The notes: a model not told the origin generated them from the sequence alone. A DNA stretch of 64,000 nucleotides from Rahnella inusitata_A (GCF_965118895.1 NZ_CBCPJJ010000004.1:1-64000); one strand, 5' to 3'. Shown: positions 40,660 to 50,195, counted from the stretch's first letter. Numbers and translations are program-made.

Positions 40660-42345
40660 ATGGATTACGATTACATCATCATCGGTGCCGGTTCTGCCGG
40701 CAACGTACTCGCTACCCGTCTGACCGAAGACAGCAGTGTCAGCGTGCTGTTACTCGAAGCCGGTGGCCCGGATTATCGTCTGGATTTTCGCACGCAGATG
40801 CCTGCGGCGCTGGCGTTCCCGTTGCAGGGGCGTCGTTATAACTGGGCGTATGAAACCGACCCGGAACCGCACATGAATAACCGCCGCATGGAGTGTGGAC
40901 GCGGTAAAGGTCTGGGCGGATCGTCACTGATTAACGGGATGTGTTATATCCGTGGTAACGCGATGGATTTCGACAACTGGGCGACAGCGCCGGGTCTGGA
41001 AGACTGGAGTTATCTCGACTGTCTGCCGTATTTCCGTAAAGCGGAAACCCGTGATATCGGCCCGAATGACTTCCACGGCGGCGAGGGGCCGGTCAGCGTC
41101 GCAACACCCAAAAACGGCAATAATCCGTTGTTTGAAGCCATGATTGAAGCGGGTGCGCAGGCAGGATATTCGCGGACTGACGATCTCAACGGTTACAAAC
41201 AGGAAGGTTTTGGGCCGATGGACAGAACCGTGACGCCAAAAGGCCGTCGCGCCAGTACCGCCCGTGGCTATCTGGATCAGGCCAAACCGCGCGCCAACCT
41301 GACTATCGTCACGCATGCCCTGACTGACCGGATCCTGTTTGAAGGCAAACGCGCCGTAGGCGTCAGCTATTTCAAAGGCGACGACTACAATGCCAAAACG
41401 GCTAACGCCAAACGCGAAGTCCTGCTGTGCAGCGGAGCCATTGCCTCTCCGCAGATCCTGCAACGTTCCGGCGTCGGTGCGGCAGAATTGCTGAAACGTC
41501 TGGAAATCCCGGTGGTGCATGATCTGCCGGGTGTGGGTGAGAACTTGCAGGATCATCTGGAAATGTATCTTCAATACAGCTGTACACAGCCGGTGTCGCT
41601 TTATCCGGCGTTGCAGATGCATAACCAGCCTGCGATTGGCGCCGAGTGGCTGTTCAAAGGCACCGGCGTGGGCGCGAGCAACCAGTTCGAAGCGGGTGGT
41701 TTCATCCGCAGCCGTGAAGAGTTTGCCTGGCCGAATATTCAGTATCACTTCCTGCCGGTGGCGATTAACTACAACGGCAGCAACGCGGTGAAAGAGCACG
41801 GTTTTCAGGCGCACGTTGGTTCGATGCGTTCACCAAGCCGTGGTCGTGTGCAGGTTAAATCGAAAGATCCGCGTCAGCATCCGAGCATTCTGTTCAACTA
41901 TATGGCGACCGAGCAGGACTGGCATGAGTTCCGGGATGCAATTCGTATCACCCGTGAAATCATGGCACAGCCGGCACTGGACCCTTACCGCGGGCGCGAA
42001 ATCAGCCCGGGCGAAAACGTTCAGACCGACGAAGAGCTGGATGCGTTTATCCGCGAACATGCGGAAACCGCGTTCCATCCGTCGTGCACCTGTAAAATGG
42101 GCACTGACGACATGGCGGTGGTCGACGGCCAGGGTCGCGTTCATGGTATCGACGCCCTGCGTGTGGTAGATGCTTCCATCATGCCGCAAATCATCACCGG
42201 TAATTTGAACGCTACGACGATTATGATCGCTGAAAAAATTGCCGATAAAATCCGTGGTCGCCAGCCGTTACCGCGCAGCACGACGGAATACTTTACCGCA
42301 GGCGATTTGCCGGTGCGTACTGAGCCGATGAAGAAAACCGCCTGA
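40660..42345 (+). CDS. betA: BetA, choline dehydrogenase (GMC family)
   Basis: 561 aa (E. coli 556). N-terminal FAD-binding motif DYIIIGAGSAGNVLA (residues 3-17), GMC signatures GRGKGLGGSSLINGM and SGAIASPQILQRSGVG, and the C-terminal catalytic His pair in AFHPSCTCKMG. Membrane-associated, oxidises choline to betaine aldehyde, the first step of osmoprotectant synthesis. Ribosome site GAGGAG. Last gene of betIBA, followed by a terminator. Confidence 0.97.
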   Translation: MDYDYIIIGAGSAGNVLATRLTEDSSVSVLLLEAGGPDYRLDFRTQMPAALAFPLQGRRYNWAYETDPEPHMNNRRMECGRGKGLGGSSLINGMCYIRGNAMDFDNWATAPGLEDWSYLDCLPYFRKAETRDIGPNDFHGGEGPVSVATPKNGNNPLFEAMIEAGAQAGYSRTDDLNGYKQEGFGPMDRTVTPKGRRASTARGYLDQAKPRANLTIVTHALTDRILFEGKRAVGVSYFKGDDYNAKTANAKREVLLCSGAIASPQILQRSGVGAAELLKRLEIPVVHDLPGVGENLQDHLEMYLQYSCTQPVSLYPALQMHNQPAIGAEWLFKGTGVGASNQFEAGGFIRSREEFAWPNIQYHFLPVAINYNGSNAVKEHGFQAHVGSMRSPSRGRVQVKSKDPRQHPSILFNYMATEQDWHEFRDAIRITREIMAQPALDPYRGREISPGENVQTDEELDAFIREHAETAFHPSCTCKMGTDDMAVVDGQGRVHGIDALRVVDASIMPQIITGNLNATTIMIAEKIADKIRGRQPLPRSTTEYFTAGDLPVRTEPMKKTA

Positions 42346-42364
42346 AGCCTTTCATAAGGCATGA

Positions 42365-42401
42365 TAAAAAGAGATATCCTCCGGGGTATCTCTTTTTTTT
42401 G
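42365..42401 (+). terminator. betIBA terminator
   Basis: AAAAAGAGATA / TATCTCTTTTT stem around CC..GG pairing and a TT run of eight. Confidence 0.9.
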
Positions 42402-42445
42402 CAGCAACAAAGCTGCGTTTTCAGGCAAAGGCGGGGCAGGCATTC

Positions 42446-42904
42446 ATGACCGAATCTTCATCTATCGACTGGCAGGACTATCACCATCGCGAGCTGACCG
42501 CGCAACAGCTTTACGCCATTCTGGCATTGCGCAGTGAAGTGTTTGTCGTGGAGCAGACCTGTGTTTACCAGGACATCGACGGCCAGGATCTGACTGGCGA
42601 GAACCGTCATATCGTCGCGTGGCTCGACGGCAAACCGGCGGCCTATGCGCGAATTTTGCGTCATGAAGAAGGTGTGGCGATCGGGCGGGTGATTGTGGCA
42701 CCTTCAGCGCGGAGGCTGAAGCTCGGCTATCAGTTAATGGAGCGGGCACTGGTTTCATGCCAGAAACACTGGCCGGATATTCGCGTGGCGATTTCAGCGC
42801 AGGCACATTTAGAAGCGTTTTACGGGAAGTTGGGGTTTGTGGTGTACACCGAAGTTTATGAGGAGGATGGGATACCGCATGTGGGGATGGAGTTGATTCT
42901 TTAA
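42446..42904 (+). CDS. elaA: ElaA, GNAT-family N-acetyltransferase
   Basis: 152 aa. GNAT fold with acetyl-CoA motif RVIVAPSARRLKLGYQLM (Q/R-x2-G-x-G type, about 91-108). N-terminal LTAQQLYAILALRSEVFVVEQTCVYQDIDG matches the ElaA block (given here in parts: YAILALRSEVFVVEQ, YQDIDG). Substrate unknown in any organism. Located between the bet operon and repeat copy B, which begins three bases past the stop. Confidence 0.9.
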   Translation: MTESSSIDWQDYHHRELTAQQLYAILALRSEVFVVEQTCVYQDIDGQDLTGENRHIVAWLDGKPAAYARILRHEEGVAIGRVIVAPSARRLKLGYQLMERALVSCQKHWPDIRVAISAQAHLEAFYGKLGFVVYTEVYEEDGIPHVGMELIL

Positions 42905-42906
42905 TT

Positions 42907-43532
42907 TCAACTTCAAGAGCTTGGGCTCGTCGCCCAAACCGGCTTTAAGGTCAAAACCGTGGGCGTCGGCCCACACCGACTTGGGGGACGGCGTATCGCC
43001 ACCGCCCCCAAGACCCCCGGGCTCTTTAAAACACGTGCCATGCATCCTGGCTCTGTTTCAGAAACTCCTCCTATTGCCGCAAAATCCCGCCGCTGCGCGG
43101 TGCCCTTCGCTCGGGTTCCAACCCGCGCAAAAAGACGCGCGGTTTTCCACCTCTCGTGCCGGCGTGATTTTTGAACGTGGCCAAAGCTTTTTAGGTCACA
43201 ACTTCACCTGTTTGGATTATTTCCAAAAAAAAACACCTGGTTTAGATTTCTTAGTTTTTGTTTTTAATAATGGTGAGAAGGCGCGATCAAAAATCCAGTT
43301 GAACGAAGCGGCTTCGAGACCAATGGCTCGAAGACCGAGTGAGGGGAGCACGAAGTGCCTGGATTTGCGCCACACGAGGAAGTGCCAGAACATGTCCTTC
43401 GTTCTGGCGATAGCGCGTATTTAATAAAGCGTGGAGAGATCCAAGAGAGGGAAAGCACTTCCCTCTCTTGGTCGGTTTCGGGGCAGCTAGCTAAGTGAAC
43501 ACTGCAATTAAGAAACCGAAACGTTCTCAATC
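42907..43532 (+). repeat. Long intergenic palindromic repeat, copy B (full length)
   Basis: About 626 bp filling the gap elaA - e(P4)-like gene. Hairpins TTGGGC/GCCCAA and GTGGGC/GCCCAC, then CTTGGGGG / CCCCCAAG (42980-42987 with 43005-43012); inverted GC-rich module (about 43030-43175) sharing AAAATCCCGCCGCTGCGCGG with copy A; AT-rich centre (43205-43275); direct module from GGCGCGATCAAAAATCC (43280); perfect 13-bp terminal hairpin (43441-43453 with 43459-43471, loop AGCAC); tail CTAAGTGA...GAAACCG. Three frames are open but shifted against copy A outside the left module; I read none as a gene. Confidence 0.8.
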
Positions 43533-43602
43533 TGTTTTGAAAGCCGGATTGCGCGGCATCCGCAATTGAGAGAATTTGTCAGCTTTCTAAAGCAGAAAAT
43601 TA

Positions 43603-44409
43603 TTATTTCTCGCTCCACGCCTTCAGATTCTGCTCCCGCACGGACAATTTTTGCTCCGGCGTCAGCTTATTGTAATCCTTCGCCAGTCCGCTCTCCCAGT
43701 CACCGTACAACGGGTTAGGCAGGACGATATATTGCGTGCCGAACTGCTGATGGTTTTGGTTCACGAAGGCGCGGCGCTGGGCGTTATCTTTGTGATAAGT
43801 CGCAGAGCCGAAGTCGTTCAGGTTGTCACCGACGAACAATACGATGTGATAACCGGCGGCTTTGATGGAGTCAAAACGCACCTGCTTGTTCGAGGTGTCA
43901 GAGCTCAGCAACATGGTTTGGTCATTTGCGCCGGTGAAGCCCAGACGGTTCATGTTGTCCAGCGTGGCGGCGTATTCGCTGGTTTTACGGTTGGATACGT
44001 AGAACATCGTGCCGCCGTGGGTGTTCACGTAGTTAGCAAATTCCACTGCGCCAGGAATCGCGGTCGCCTGACGTGCTGCGGTCCACTCCGACCAGGTTTT
44101 GCTGTCGAATGGCTTGTTCGCTTTGACCTGCCACGCACTGTACGCGCTGTTATCGAGCATGGTTTCATCCAGATCCACCACCACGGCTTTCTTCTTGCCT
44201 GCCAGCGGCTGTGCCTGATCGAACGCCATTTTCGCGGTGTTGAATGCCTGATAGGTCAGCGCCTGATATTCACCTGACTGCTGGAACCAGTTCAGTGCCA
44301 TCACCGACTGATCGTTCAGTTTTTGCTGAGCATCAGTTTTCTGCTGCGCACAGCCGCTCAAAGCCAGCATGATTAAGGCACTGGTGGTACAAAGCGAAAC
44401 TTTATTCAT
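43603..44409 (-). CDS. 5'-nucleotidase lipoprotein e(P4) family acid phosphatase
   Basis: 268 aa. Lipoprotein signal: ALIMLALSGCAQQ with lipobox LSGC (Cys20). HAD class C phosphatase: VVVDLDETMLDNS (DxD nucleophile region), YVSNRKTSEYAATLDNMNRLGF (motif II), and FVGDNLNDFG (motif III). Relatives such as Haemophilus e(P4) dephosphorylate NMN and other nucleotides for uptake. Second periplasmic phosphatase in this window beside AphA. Ribosome site AGGGATAACC. Preceded by a promoter gap shared with nothing obvious. Confidence 0.92.
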   Translation of the reverse strand: MNKVSLCTTSALIMLALSGCAQQKTDAQQKLNDQSVMALNWFQQSGEYQALTYQAFNTAKMAFDQAQPLAGKKKAVVVDLDETMLDNSAYSAWQVKANKPFDSKTWSEWTAARQATAIPGAVEFANYVNTHGGTMFYVSNRKTSEYAATLDNMNRLGFTGANDQTMLLSSDTSNKQVRFDSIKAAGYHIVLFVGDNLNDFGSATYHKDNAQRRAFVNQNHQQFGTQYIVLPNPLYGDWESGLAKDYNKLTPEQKLSVREQNLKAWSEK

Positions 44410-44529
44410 TGGTTATCCCTGTTTTTGTTAAGAGAAGTTCTCATTCGTAAAATTCTCTGAAACTTTAGCAGATTCAGCGTGATGCGAAAGCGAAAAAGGC
44501 GAATTACGCGAGATGTGCCGTAAAACACC

Positions 44530-44562
44530 AAAAACAAAAAAGGCCGGAGGGTGAGTCCGGCC
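44530..44562 (-). terminator. Porin terminator
   Basis: On the minus strand GGCCGGACTC...TCCGGCC (stem 44542-44548 with 44556-44562) followed by TTTTTTGTTTTT. It ends the porin transcript about 60 bp beyond the stop. Confidence 0.93.
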
Positions 44563-44622
44563 GAATAAAATCAAGACAGAGAATAAAAGAGTGAATAATA
44601 ATGAGGTGTAATTTGACTTAAA

Positions 44623-45732
44623 TCAGAACTGATAAGCCAGGCCAACGGCGGTGACGTCGTCGTTATTCAGACCCAGTTTATTATCGTCATCCAGTTGGTT
44701 GATTTTATAATCAACATAGGCTGACATGTTTTTGTTGAAATAATAGGTTGCGCCCACGTCGAAATATTTAACCAGGTCAACGTCGCCGATACCTTCAATA
44801 TCTTTGCCTTTAGTCTGAACATAACCCAGAGAAGGGCGCAGACCGAAGTCGAACTGATATTGTGCGACTGCTTCAACGGTCTGGGTTTTATTAGCAAAAC
44901 CGCTGCCTGCCGGTGCGCCTGCAATACCTGCCGGAACGGTGATAGCAATCATATTACGGGTTTCAGCATACATAGCGGCTAAATAAACACCGTTAGCATC
45001 GTATTTCATACCGCCAGTCCATGCGTCGGCTTTATCGCCTTTGCCATAGGCTGAGTTGCTCTGGCCAGTCGTGCGGTCAGAAGAAGCGTATGCGCCACCG
45101 AAGCTCACGCCGGTATCACCGAGTGCGTAAGTGGTGGAAAGTGCATAACCGTCGCCGTTCGCCGTGCTGCTGCTGCGACCGTCGTTTTCGTTTTTACCCT
45201 GATACTGAAGCGCAACGTTCAGACCATCAACCATGCCGAAGAAGCCACGGTTACGGTAAGTAGCCACGCCGTTAGTACGGCCGGTCATGAAGCGGTCAGC
45301 CTTGGTGTAACCATCGCCGCCGAATTCAGGGAACATATCGGTCCAGGCTTCGACGTCGTACAGTGCGCCGTAGTTACGACCGTAGTCGAATGAACCGTAC
45401 TGACCAAATTTCAGACCCGCAAAGCCCAGACGGGTTTTGGTGCCGGTGGTGCTTGGTGATTTGCTGTCAGACTCTGCGTGGTTGGCCTGAACGTTATATT
45501 CCCACTGGCCGTAACCGGTGATCAGGTCGTTAATTTGCGTCTGACCTTTAAAACCGAAACGGACATAACTCTGGTCGCCATCGCTGCCCGGCGCATCAGA
45601 GAAATAATGCAGACCTTTTACTTTCCCGTACAGGTCGAGTTTATTGCCGTCTTTATTATAAATTTCTGCTGCGTGTGCGCCTGATGCAATCAATAAACCA
45701 GGAATTAAAAGTGCCAGAATATTACGTTTCAT
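44623..45732 (-). CDS. General porin, OmpC/OmpF/PhoE family
   Basis: 369 aa. Signal peptide of 21 residues (LALLIPGLLIASGAHA), mature start AEIYNKDGNKLDLYGKVKG, 16-strand trimeric barrel pattern and C-terminal ...VGLAYQF. Constriction loop L3 contains EFGGDGYTKADRFMTGRTNGVATYRN, with the PEFGG motif of enteric porins. It lies where dinG's neighbour is found rather than at a known ompF/ompC locus, so I give no symbol. Permits diffusion of small hydrophilic solutes. Confidence 0.93.
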   Translation of the reverse strand: MKRNILALLIPGLLIASGAHAAEIYNKDGNKLDLYGKVKGLHYFSDAPGSDGDQSYVRFGFKGQTQINDLITGYGQWEYNVQANHAESDSKSPSTTGTKTRLGFAGLKFGQYGSFDYGRNYGALYDVEAWTDMFPEFGGDGYTKADRFMTGRTNGVATYRNRGFFGMVDGLNVALQYQGKNENDGRSSSTANGDGYALSTTYALGDTGVSFGGAYASSDRTTGQSNSAYGKGDKADAWTGGMKYDANGVYLAAMYAETRNMIAITVPAGIAGAPAGSGFANKTQTVEAVAQYQFDFGLRPSLGYVQTKGKDIEGIGDVDLVKYFDVGATYYFNKNMSAYVDYKINQLDDDNKLGLNNDDVTAVGLAYQF

Positions 45733-46055
45733 GAATTTTTACCCTGCATTCTTATTTAAAAGCTTTTGGTGGAAAGCTTTATATGAAGTCTTGTGGAAAG
45801 ACGCTAATCATCATTTTTTGCTATGCATTCCGTGTGAGCTCGGAATTTTCTCAGCGAAGGTTTTTTACCGTAGATTTGTGATCAATTTATGACAAACAGA
45901 AATGAACTTTTCTTTTTTTTACAAGTCCTCCATTTTTTAAACGGAAAGTGACGCGGTGAAAATGGCGCTAACGGGCGATTTCGGGCTGCGCCAAAAGCCG
46001 GTCTGTGGGACAATGGCTGCCACACTTTGGTCCCGACCCCAACAAAAAGAGATGC
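45733..46055. other. Divergent porin-dinG gap
   Basis: About 323 bp, promoters of both genes. Contains direct AAAGCTTT/AAGCTTTTGG sequences near 45766 and T-rich tracts. I looked for the LexA box CTG-N10-CAG expected upstream of dinG and found none between 45900 and 46055. OmpR sites could not be set by eye. Confidence 0.45.
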
Positions 46056-48230
46056 ATGGCGCTTTCCCCCGCAGTAAAAAATCAGATCAGCCAGTGGTAC
46101 AAAGCCCTGCAAGAACAAATTCCGGATTTCATTCCCCGTGCTCCGCAACGACAAATGATTGCAGAGGTGGCGAAGGCGTTCTCGGGGGATTCTGCACGGC
46201 ATCTGGCCATTGAGGCGCCGACCGGCGTCGGGAAAACGCTGTCCTATCTCATCCCCGGCATTGCCGTCAGCCGTGAAGAAGAAAAGCCGCTGATTGTCAG
46301 CACCGCCAACGTCGCGTTGCAGGATCAGATTTACAGCAAAGATTTACCGCTGCTGAAAAAAATCATTCCGGATCTGAAATTTACCGGTGCGTTTGGCCGT
46401 GGTCGCTATGTCTGCCCGCGCAATCTGGCATCGATGAGCAATGAAAATGCGCAGGGCGATCTGGGCTTGTTTCTCGGTGACGAGCTGGCACCTTCCAGCG
46501 GTGAAGAACAAAAGCTGTGCAAAACGCTGGAAACCGCGCTCTCCCGCTACGAGTGGGACGGGCTGCGCGATCACTATAAAAAAACCATCGACGATCCGCT
46601 GTGGATTAAAATCAGCACGGACAAAGCCAACTGCCTCAGCCGCAACTGTCATTATTTCCGCGAGTGCCCGTATTTTGTGGCACGTAAAGAGATAGAAAGT
46701 GCTGACGTGGTGGTCACCAACCACGCATTAGTGATGGCCGCGCTGGAGTCAGAATCGGTGCTGCCACCGGCGAAAGACTTGCTTCTGGTGCTTGATGAAG
46801 GGCATCACCTGCCGGAGGTCGCGCGCGACGCGCTGGAAGTCGATGCCGAAATCACGGCGGTGTGGAACAATCTGCAACTGGATAATTTTGTGCGTCAGAT
46901 TGAGCAATGTCTGGCACTGTTTACCCCGAAAAATCCACCGCCGCTGACCAACGCCGAGCGTCTGCACAATCACTGCGCTGAGATGCGCGAACTGCTGATG
47001 CTTATCGAGCAATCGGTCAGTCAATATCTGCCAGCGGATGAGCCGGAAGCGGAGTTTCGTTTTGAGCTCGGCGCGCTGCCGCCGGAGCTGACTGAGCAGT
47101 GCGGCCGCCTGTTCAAACTCACCGACGGCCTGCGCAGTCTGGCGGAATACATGGTGAACGATCTCAGCGAGAAGACAGGCAAGCACGACATTCTGCGTCT
47201 GCACCGCGCTATCCTGCACATGAGCCGCATGCAAAGCTATCTCGAAACCATGAGCAAACTGTGGCGGCTGGCGGCGCTGGATAAAGCCTCCAATGCGCCG
47301 ATTGGCAAATGGGTCACACGGGCATATTTCGATAATCAGACGCATCTGGTGTTCCACTGCGCGGGTATTCGCGTCAGCGATCAGCTGGAAAAAATGCTGT
47401 GGCGCAAGGTGCCGCACGTGGTCATCACCTCCGCCACTTTGCGCTCGCTGAACAGCTTCTCCCGCTTGCAGGAAATGAGCGGTCTGAGCGAAAAAGCCGG
47501 TGATCGTTTTGTCAGCCTGGATTCGCCGTTTAATCACGTCGAGCAGGGTAAAATCGTCATCCCGAAGATGACGCTTGAACCCGTGATGGCCAACGAAGCG
47601 GCGCATTTGCAGGAGATGGCTGATTTCTTTCGCACCGAACTGGCGAAAGGGCTGCATACCGGCCAGCTGGTGTTGTTCGCCAGCAATCGCGCGCTGCAAC
47701 AGTTTGTGGCTCTGCTGCCGGATTTGCGTCTGATGCTGCTGGTGCAGGGCGATCAGCCCCGCTACCGGCTGGTGGAAGAGCACCGCAAACGCGTTTCAGA
47801 GGGCACCACCAGCATACTGATAGGTCTGCAATCTTTCGCCGAAGGGCTGGATCTGAAAGGCGAGCTGCTGACGCAGGTGCATATCCATAAAATTGCTTTC
47901 CCGCCGGTCGACAGCCCGGTGATCCTGACCGAAGGCGAATGGCTGAAAACGCTGAAACGTTATCCGTTTGAAGTGCAAAGCCTGCCGAGCGCATCGTTTA
48001 ATCTGATCCAACAGGTTGGCCGATTAATTCGCAGCCACGAATGCACCGGTGAAATCGTGATTTACGATAAACGTTTACTGACCAAAAGTTACGGTTCGCG
48101 CCTGCTGGCGGCGTTGCCGGTGTTCCCGATTGAGCACCGTGAAATGCCTGCGCCGGGGTCGGTTAAGCGGCCAGATATGCTCAAAACAGTGAAGAAAGAT
48201 CCGGTTCGCCGCCGTGTGCGCCGCCGCTAA
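46056..48230 (+). CDS. dinG: DinG, ATP-dependent DNA helicase with Fe-S cluster
   Basis: 724 aa (E. coli 716). The start MALSPAVKNQISQWYKALQ equals the E. coli start. Walker A APTGVGKT (54-61); Fe-S cysteines Cys120, Cys193, Cys198, Cys204, matching E. coli spacing; DEGHH motif II (247-251); motif VI QQVGRLIRSHE near the C-terminus. XPD-like 5'-3' superfamily 2 helicase that resolves R-loops and G-quadruplex/replication conflicts. C-terminus is Arg-rich (PVRRRVRRR). ybiB follows after 28 bp, as in E. coli. Confidence 0.96.
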   Translation: MALSPAVKNQISQWYKALQEQIPDFIPRAPQRQMIAEVAKAFSGDSARHLAIEAPTGVGKTLSYLIPGIAVSREEEKPLIVSTANVALQDQIYSKDLPLLKKIIPDLKFTGAFGRGRYVCPRNLASMSNENAQGDLGLFLGDELAPSSGEEQKLCKTLETALSRYEWDGLRDHYKKTIDDPLWIKISTDKANCLSRNCHYFRECPYFVARKEIESADVVVTNHALVMAALESESVLPPAKDLLLVLDEGHHLPEVARDALEVDAEITAVWNNLQLDNFVRQIEQCLALFTPKNPPPLTNAERLHNHCAEMRELLMLIEQSVSQYLPADEPEAEFRFELGALPPELTEQCGRLFKLTDGLRSLAEYMVNDLSEKTGKHDILRLHRAILHMSRMQSYLETMSKLWRLAALDKASNAPIGKWVTRAYFDNQTHLVFHCAGIRVSDQLEKMLWRKVPHVVITSATLRSLNSFSRLQEMSGLSEKAGDRFVSLDSPFNHVEQGKIVIPKMTLEPVMANEAAHLQEMADFFRTELAKGLHTGQLVLFASNRALQQFVALLPDLRLMLLVQGDQPRYRLVEEHRKRVSEGTTSILIGLQSFAEGLDLKGELLTQVHIHKIAFPPVDSPVILTEGEWLKTLKRYPFEVQSLPSASFNLIQQVGRLIRSHECTGEIVIYDKRLLTKSYGSRLLAALPVFPIEHREMPAPGSVKRPDMLKTVKKDPVRRRVRRR

Positions 48231-48258
48231 TGATTTGAACAGATAAGGTAACGGTACG

Positions 48259-49221
48259 ATGGATTACACCAAACTCATCAAAGAAGTCGGGCGCGGAAAA
48301 AATCACGCCCGTGATTTAGACCGGGATCAGTCGCTTGCGCTGTACCGCGAGATCCTCGCCGGTGACGTGCCGGATTTACAGCTCGGTGCTTTGCTGATCG
48401 CTTTTCGAATTAAAGGCGAAGCAGAAGAGGAGATGCTTGGTTTTTATCAGGCGATGGAAGAGCGCGTGATGCGCCTTCAGGCTCCGGCAGATCGTCCTTT
48501 GCCGGTGGTGATCCCGACTTACAACGGCGCGCGCAAGCAGGCGAACCTCACCCCGCTGCTGGCCATTTTGCTCAGCCGTCTCGGCCTGCCGGTCGTGGTT
48601 CACGGCGTCGACGAAGACCCGACCCGTATCACCAGCGCCGAGATTTTCCGTGCGCTCGGTATCGAAGCCGCACGCACGCAGGAACAGGCGCAGCAGCAGC
48701 TCGACGCTGGCACCGCGCCGGTATTTATCCCGATTTCTGTTTTGTGCCCGCCTGTCGATAAACAACTTTCGCTGCGCTGGCAGATGGGCGTGCGAAACAG
48801 CAGCCACACGCTGGCGAAGCTTATCAGCCCGTTCATCGGGCAGGATTCCCTGCGATTATCGAGCGTTTCGCACCCGGAATATATTCAGCGCGTTTCTTCA
48901 TTTTTCCGCCAGATCAACGGCCGCGCCTTGCTGACGCAGGGCACCGAAGGGGAAGTGTATGCCAATCCGCAGCGGTTCCCGCAGACTCATCTGATTGTTG
49001 CGGGCGAGCAACAGGTGCTGGCTGAAAAGGAGGAAATATTCGGCTCCGATACGCCGGGAACGAAAGATGTCGCGGCGACGGTGACATTTATTCAGGAATG
49101 TCTTAAGGGGGAGCGCGATATTCCGGTGGCGATTTTGACACAGGCAGCCTGTGTGCTCGTCGGGTGCGGCGTTTCCGGGGATGTCGTGGAAGCACGAATG
49201 CTGGTTGATCAACTGTTTTAA
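48259..49221 (+). CDS. ybiB: YbiB, TrpD2-like glycosyltransferase family 3 protein
   Basis: 320 aa (E. coli 320). Blocks IPTYNGARKQANLTPLLAILL, VVVHGVDEDPTRI, MGVRNSSHTLAKL and TEGEVYANPQR are close to YbiB. The fold equals anthranilate phosphoribosyltransferase, but the family lacks the TrpD substrate residues and YbiB binds nucleic acid; it is LexA-regulated together with dinG in E. coli. Function here: DNA-damage linked nucleic-acid binding (family knowledge). Confidence 0.94.
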   Translation: MDYTKLIKEVGRGKNHARDLDRDQSLALYREILAGDVPDLQLGALLIAFRIKGEAEEEMLGFYQAMEERVMRLQAPADRPLPVVIPTYNGARKQANLTPLLAILLSRLGLPVVVHGVDEDPTRITSAEIFRALGIEAARTQEQAQQQLDAGTAPVFIPISVLCPPVDKQLSLRWQMGVRNSSHTLAKLISPFIGQDSLRLSSVSHPEYIQRVSSFFRQINGRALLTQGTEGEVYANPQRFPQTHLIVAGEQQVLAEKEEIFGSDTPGTKDVAATVTFIQECLKGERDIPVAILTQAACVLVGCGVSGDVVEARMLVDQLF

Positions 49222-49278
49222 TCCCGGACCGGGGATTGGGGCGGCGTATTAATCGGTGCCAGGTTGACATTCGACACA

Positions 49279-49306
49279 GCTGCTCCCCCTTTGCAGGGGG
49301 AGCAGC
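49279..49306. repeat. REP-like palindrome between ybiB and nfo
   Basis: Perfect 12-bp stem GCTGCTCCCCCT / AGGGGGAGCAGC with TTGC loop, between convergent genes. Related to the palindromes at 59680 and 6836. No T-run, so not a standard terminator. Confidence 0.7.
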
Positions 49307-49328
49307 GAAGGTGCCTTCTTTGTTGCGA

Positions 49329-50195
49329 TCACGCCGCGGCGTCATCCGCCTCAGCAGTCTGCTGCGCCTTTAACCACGCGATTTCATCTGCCCATATCTC
49401 CGGATTTACCGTTTCCAGAATCATCGGGATCCCATCAAATCTCGGGTCTTTCATTACCCAGCTAAACACCGTATTCCCGATGTTGCCTTCACCCAGACTA
49501 TGATGACGGTCGACGCGGCTGTTGAATTCGCTTTTCGCATCGTTGAGATGCATTCCGCGCAGATACTCGAAGCCGACGACGTCGCTGAAATGCCGGAAGG
49601 TATTTTCACACTCTTCGACGGTGCGCAAGTCATAGCCGGCGGCGAAGGCGTGGCAGGTGTCGATGCAGACGCCAACGCGGCTTTTGTCTTCCACGCCGTC
49701 AATGATTTTTGCTAAATGCTCGAAGCGGAAACCCAGATTGCTGCCCTGACCGGCGGTGTTTTCAATCACCGCCGTGACGCCCTTAGTTTGTGACAGGGCG
49801 ATATTCAGCGATTCGGAAATGCGCTCGAGACATTTGTCTTCGTCGATTTGCATCAGGTGGCTGCCCGGATGGAAGTTGAGCAGCGAAAGGCCCAGCTGTT
49901 CGCAGCGTTGCAGTTCGTCGAGGAATGCCTCGCGGGATTTCTCCAGCGCTTCGGTCACCGGGTGGCCGAGGTTAATCAGATAGCTGTCGTGCGGCAAAAT
50001 CTGGCTGCTCTGATAACCGTATTTTTCACAGGCCGCTTTGAATTTTTCGATGACGTCTTCCGGCAACGGTGCGGCTTTCCACTGACGCTGATTTTTGGTG
50101 AAAAGCGCAAAAGCCGTGGCTTCCAGCTCGTGCGCCCTCAGTACGGCCTGGTCTACGCCGCCTGCCGCACTGACGTGTGCTCCGACAAACTTCAT
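49329..50195 (-). CDS. nfo: Nfo, endonuclease IV
   Basis: 288 aa (E. coli 285). TIM-barrel AP endonuclease with three-zinc motifs: KFVGAHVSAAGGVDQAV (His ligands), LNFHPGSHLMQIDE, VCIDTCHAFAAGYDLR and HLNDAKSEFNSRVDRHHSLG. C-terminal ILETVNPEIWADEIAWLKAQQ. Incises DNA at abasic sites in base-excision repair. Neighbour of yeiH-yeiE-lysP as in E. coli. Confidence 0.97.
   Translation of the reverse strand: MKFVGAHVSAAGGVDQAVLRAHELEATAFALFTKNQRQWKAAPLPEDVIEKFKAACEKYGYQSSQILPHDSYLINLGHPVTEALEKSREAFLDELQRCEQLGLSLLNFHPGSHLMQIDEDKCLERISESLNIALSQTKGVTAVIENTAGQGSNLGFRFEHLAKIIDGVEDKSRVGVCIDTCHAFAAGYDLRTVEECENTFRHFSDVVGFEYLRGMHLNDAKSEFNSRVDRHHSLGEGNIGNTVFSWVMKDPRFDGIPMILETVNPEIWADEIAWLKAQQTAEADDAAA

Noticed and set aside
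42921..43424. 167-codon open frame inside repeat copy B, partly conserved in copy A (77 codons from 13017)
   Set aside because: Conservation follows from the DNA similarity of the modules; the frame is not kept in copy C or outside the left module, there is no ribosome site, and codon use is unlike that of neighbours.
12927..43532. CRISPR array explanation for the repeats
   Set aside because: Only three dispersed long copies, no short regular repeat-spacer pattern and no cas genes.
46749..47783. 344-codon open frame antisense to dinG
   Set aside because: dinG motifs are complete on the plus strand.
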